A stretch of DNA of 30,963 nucleotides from a virus. The position numbers were made by a program, and so were the translations under genes. The notes under the pieces were generated by a model. The model did not search any database, was not told the DNA's origin, and saw nothing but the letters and a program-made list of their open reading frames with translations. This document shows, in pieces, positions 30,384-30,963 of this stretch. The DNA is taken from the IMG/VR virus record IMGVR_UViG_3300032607_000825, positions 1 through 30,963 of that record. The stretch is one strand, 5' to 3'. Positions within the stretch are counted from its first letter, which is position 1. Every line of letters starts with the position of its first letter.

Positions 30384-30963
30384 TATTGTAGTAATATGCC
30401 TTTTAGCTTTATTAGCAGTATGGTACATATTCATTTACAAAGCCCCTAAATTTGATACAAAACCGTATGAAAAAACTATTGATTCACTTCAATATAGTAT
30501 TGATTCTGTATTAATAGAAAACATTCATTTAGAAGCTGGTATTAGTATATTAGAAGAAGATAATGACTACTTAGTAGTTAAAGTAGGTGCATTAAATAAA
30601 AAAGTCTTATATTTAAAGGGTGATCTTAAAGATGCTAAAGATGCTTTGAAATACACTCCTACTCAAGTAGATAGTTTTTTTGTAGCTAAGTATCCTAATG
30701 AATATGTTTTAGTATCTGAAGACACAACCCAACTTCCTTTAGAAGTAAGTAAAGCGGTTGTTGTTGATCTTCAAGAAGGAGAAACAAACGAGAAGCTAGT
30801 AGTAGCACAAGACAGCGTTATAGTTACTTTAGATCAATCTCTTAAGAATCGTGAAGAGGTAATTGTAGCTTTAAGAGATATGGAAGCAAACTATCTTAAA
30901 ATAGATAAAGACAAATCAAGCCAAATTGACAACTATAAAATACAAGTTAGTGGTTTGAAAACA
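30367..30963 (+). CDS. membrane-anchored coiled-coil protein, cut by window edge (spanin-like candidate)
   Basis: A frame from ATG 30367 stays open to the window end (199 codons, no stop). It starts MKKTISIVVICLLALLAVWY: two Lys, then one hydrophobic segment at residues 5-24, an uncleaved signal anchor or signal peptide. The rest is a long periplasmic-type region with heptad-like helices (YEKTIDSLQYSIDSVLIENI; LNKKVLYLKGDLKDAKDALK). This layout is that of an inner-membrane spanin (Rz-like) or another lysis accessory, but no lysin or holin is in view. The start lies within the previous gene by 17 nt. Confidence 0.6.
   Translation, partial: MKKTISIVVICLLALLAVWYIFIYKAPKFDTKPYEKTIDSLQYSIDSVLIENIHLEAGISILEEDNDYLVVKVGALNKKVLYLKGDLKDAKDALKYTPTQVDSFFVAKYPNEYVLVSEDTTQLPLEVSKAVVVDLQEGETNEKLVVAQDSVIVTLDQSLKNREEVIVALRDMEANYLKIDKDKSSQIDNYKIQVSGLKT

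Overview
This window looks like part of a large, AT-rich tailed-phage genome of T4-like (contractile-tail) organisation. The evidence is a contiguous T4-type baseplate block (homologues of gp6 and gp25, a gp7-sized tail protein, hub and spike proteins), a T4 gp55-like late sigma factor, a primase, and many small protein families (DUF3008, DUF5856, DUF5661, DUF5824 and DUF5872-like, named from memory) that are common in environmental T4-like phages. The host is probably a member of Bacteroidota: gene starts lack clear Shine-Dalgarno sites, and one early promoter carries a TAnnTTTG -10 box. The host call is inference.

Layout. Transcription diverges from about 17.36-17.44 kb. Leftward (minus strand, 17.1 to 1 kb) come two tiny proteins flanking a glutaredoxin-like protein, an HD-domain protein, a one-pass membrane protein and the sigma factor. 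The virion block follows: a small protein, hub OB-type protein, beta-solenoid spike, large helical protein, small linker protein, gp25, gp6, a DNRLRE-type protein, a coiled-coil protein, a 1404-residue tail protein, two conserved structural proteins, and a fibre with a Thr/Ala/Pro repeat linker that runs off the left edge. Rightward (plus strand, 17.4 to 31 kb) come primase and a RecB-type nuclease. After them lies an array of mostly small, translationally coupled genes with diverse domains: P-loop kinase, nucleotidyltransferase, metalloprotease-HAD fusion, zinc ribbons, ferritin-like protein, several DUFs and a putative restriction-fold nuclease. A membrane-anchored coiled-coil protein runs off the right edge.

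Main discovery candidate. At least eleven of the rightward proteins begin with the same kind of short leader (for example MIKLLDLLKEQ, MIKLLDILLEM, MIKLIQLLNEV, MIKLKDILNEV): an amphipathic helix ending in [L/I]-x-Glu, joined to unrelated bodies. This matches the logic of T4 capsid-targeting sequences, which are cut by the prohead protease at L/I-x-E. I infer a large set of enzymes and basic proteins packaged in the head and delivered with the DNA.

Regulation. A 37-bp promoter element is present twice (34/37 identical) in opposite orientations 12 kb apart, and a third, more diverged copy precedes the primase. A different motif, ATATTTAT, lies 13-25 nt upstream of seven gene starts. Two of these sit exactly at the borders between early-type genes (sigma factor; nuclease) and virion or cargo genes, so it is a candidate late promoter read by the encoded sigma factor. 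The roughly 260-nt leader between the leftward promoter and its first gene can fold into a three-way junction and may be a structured RNA.
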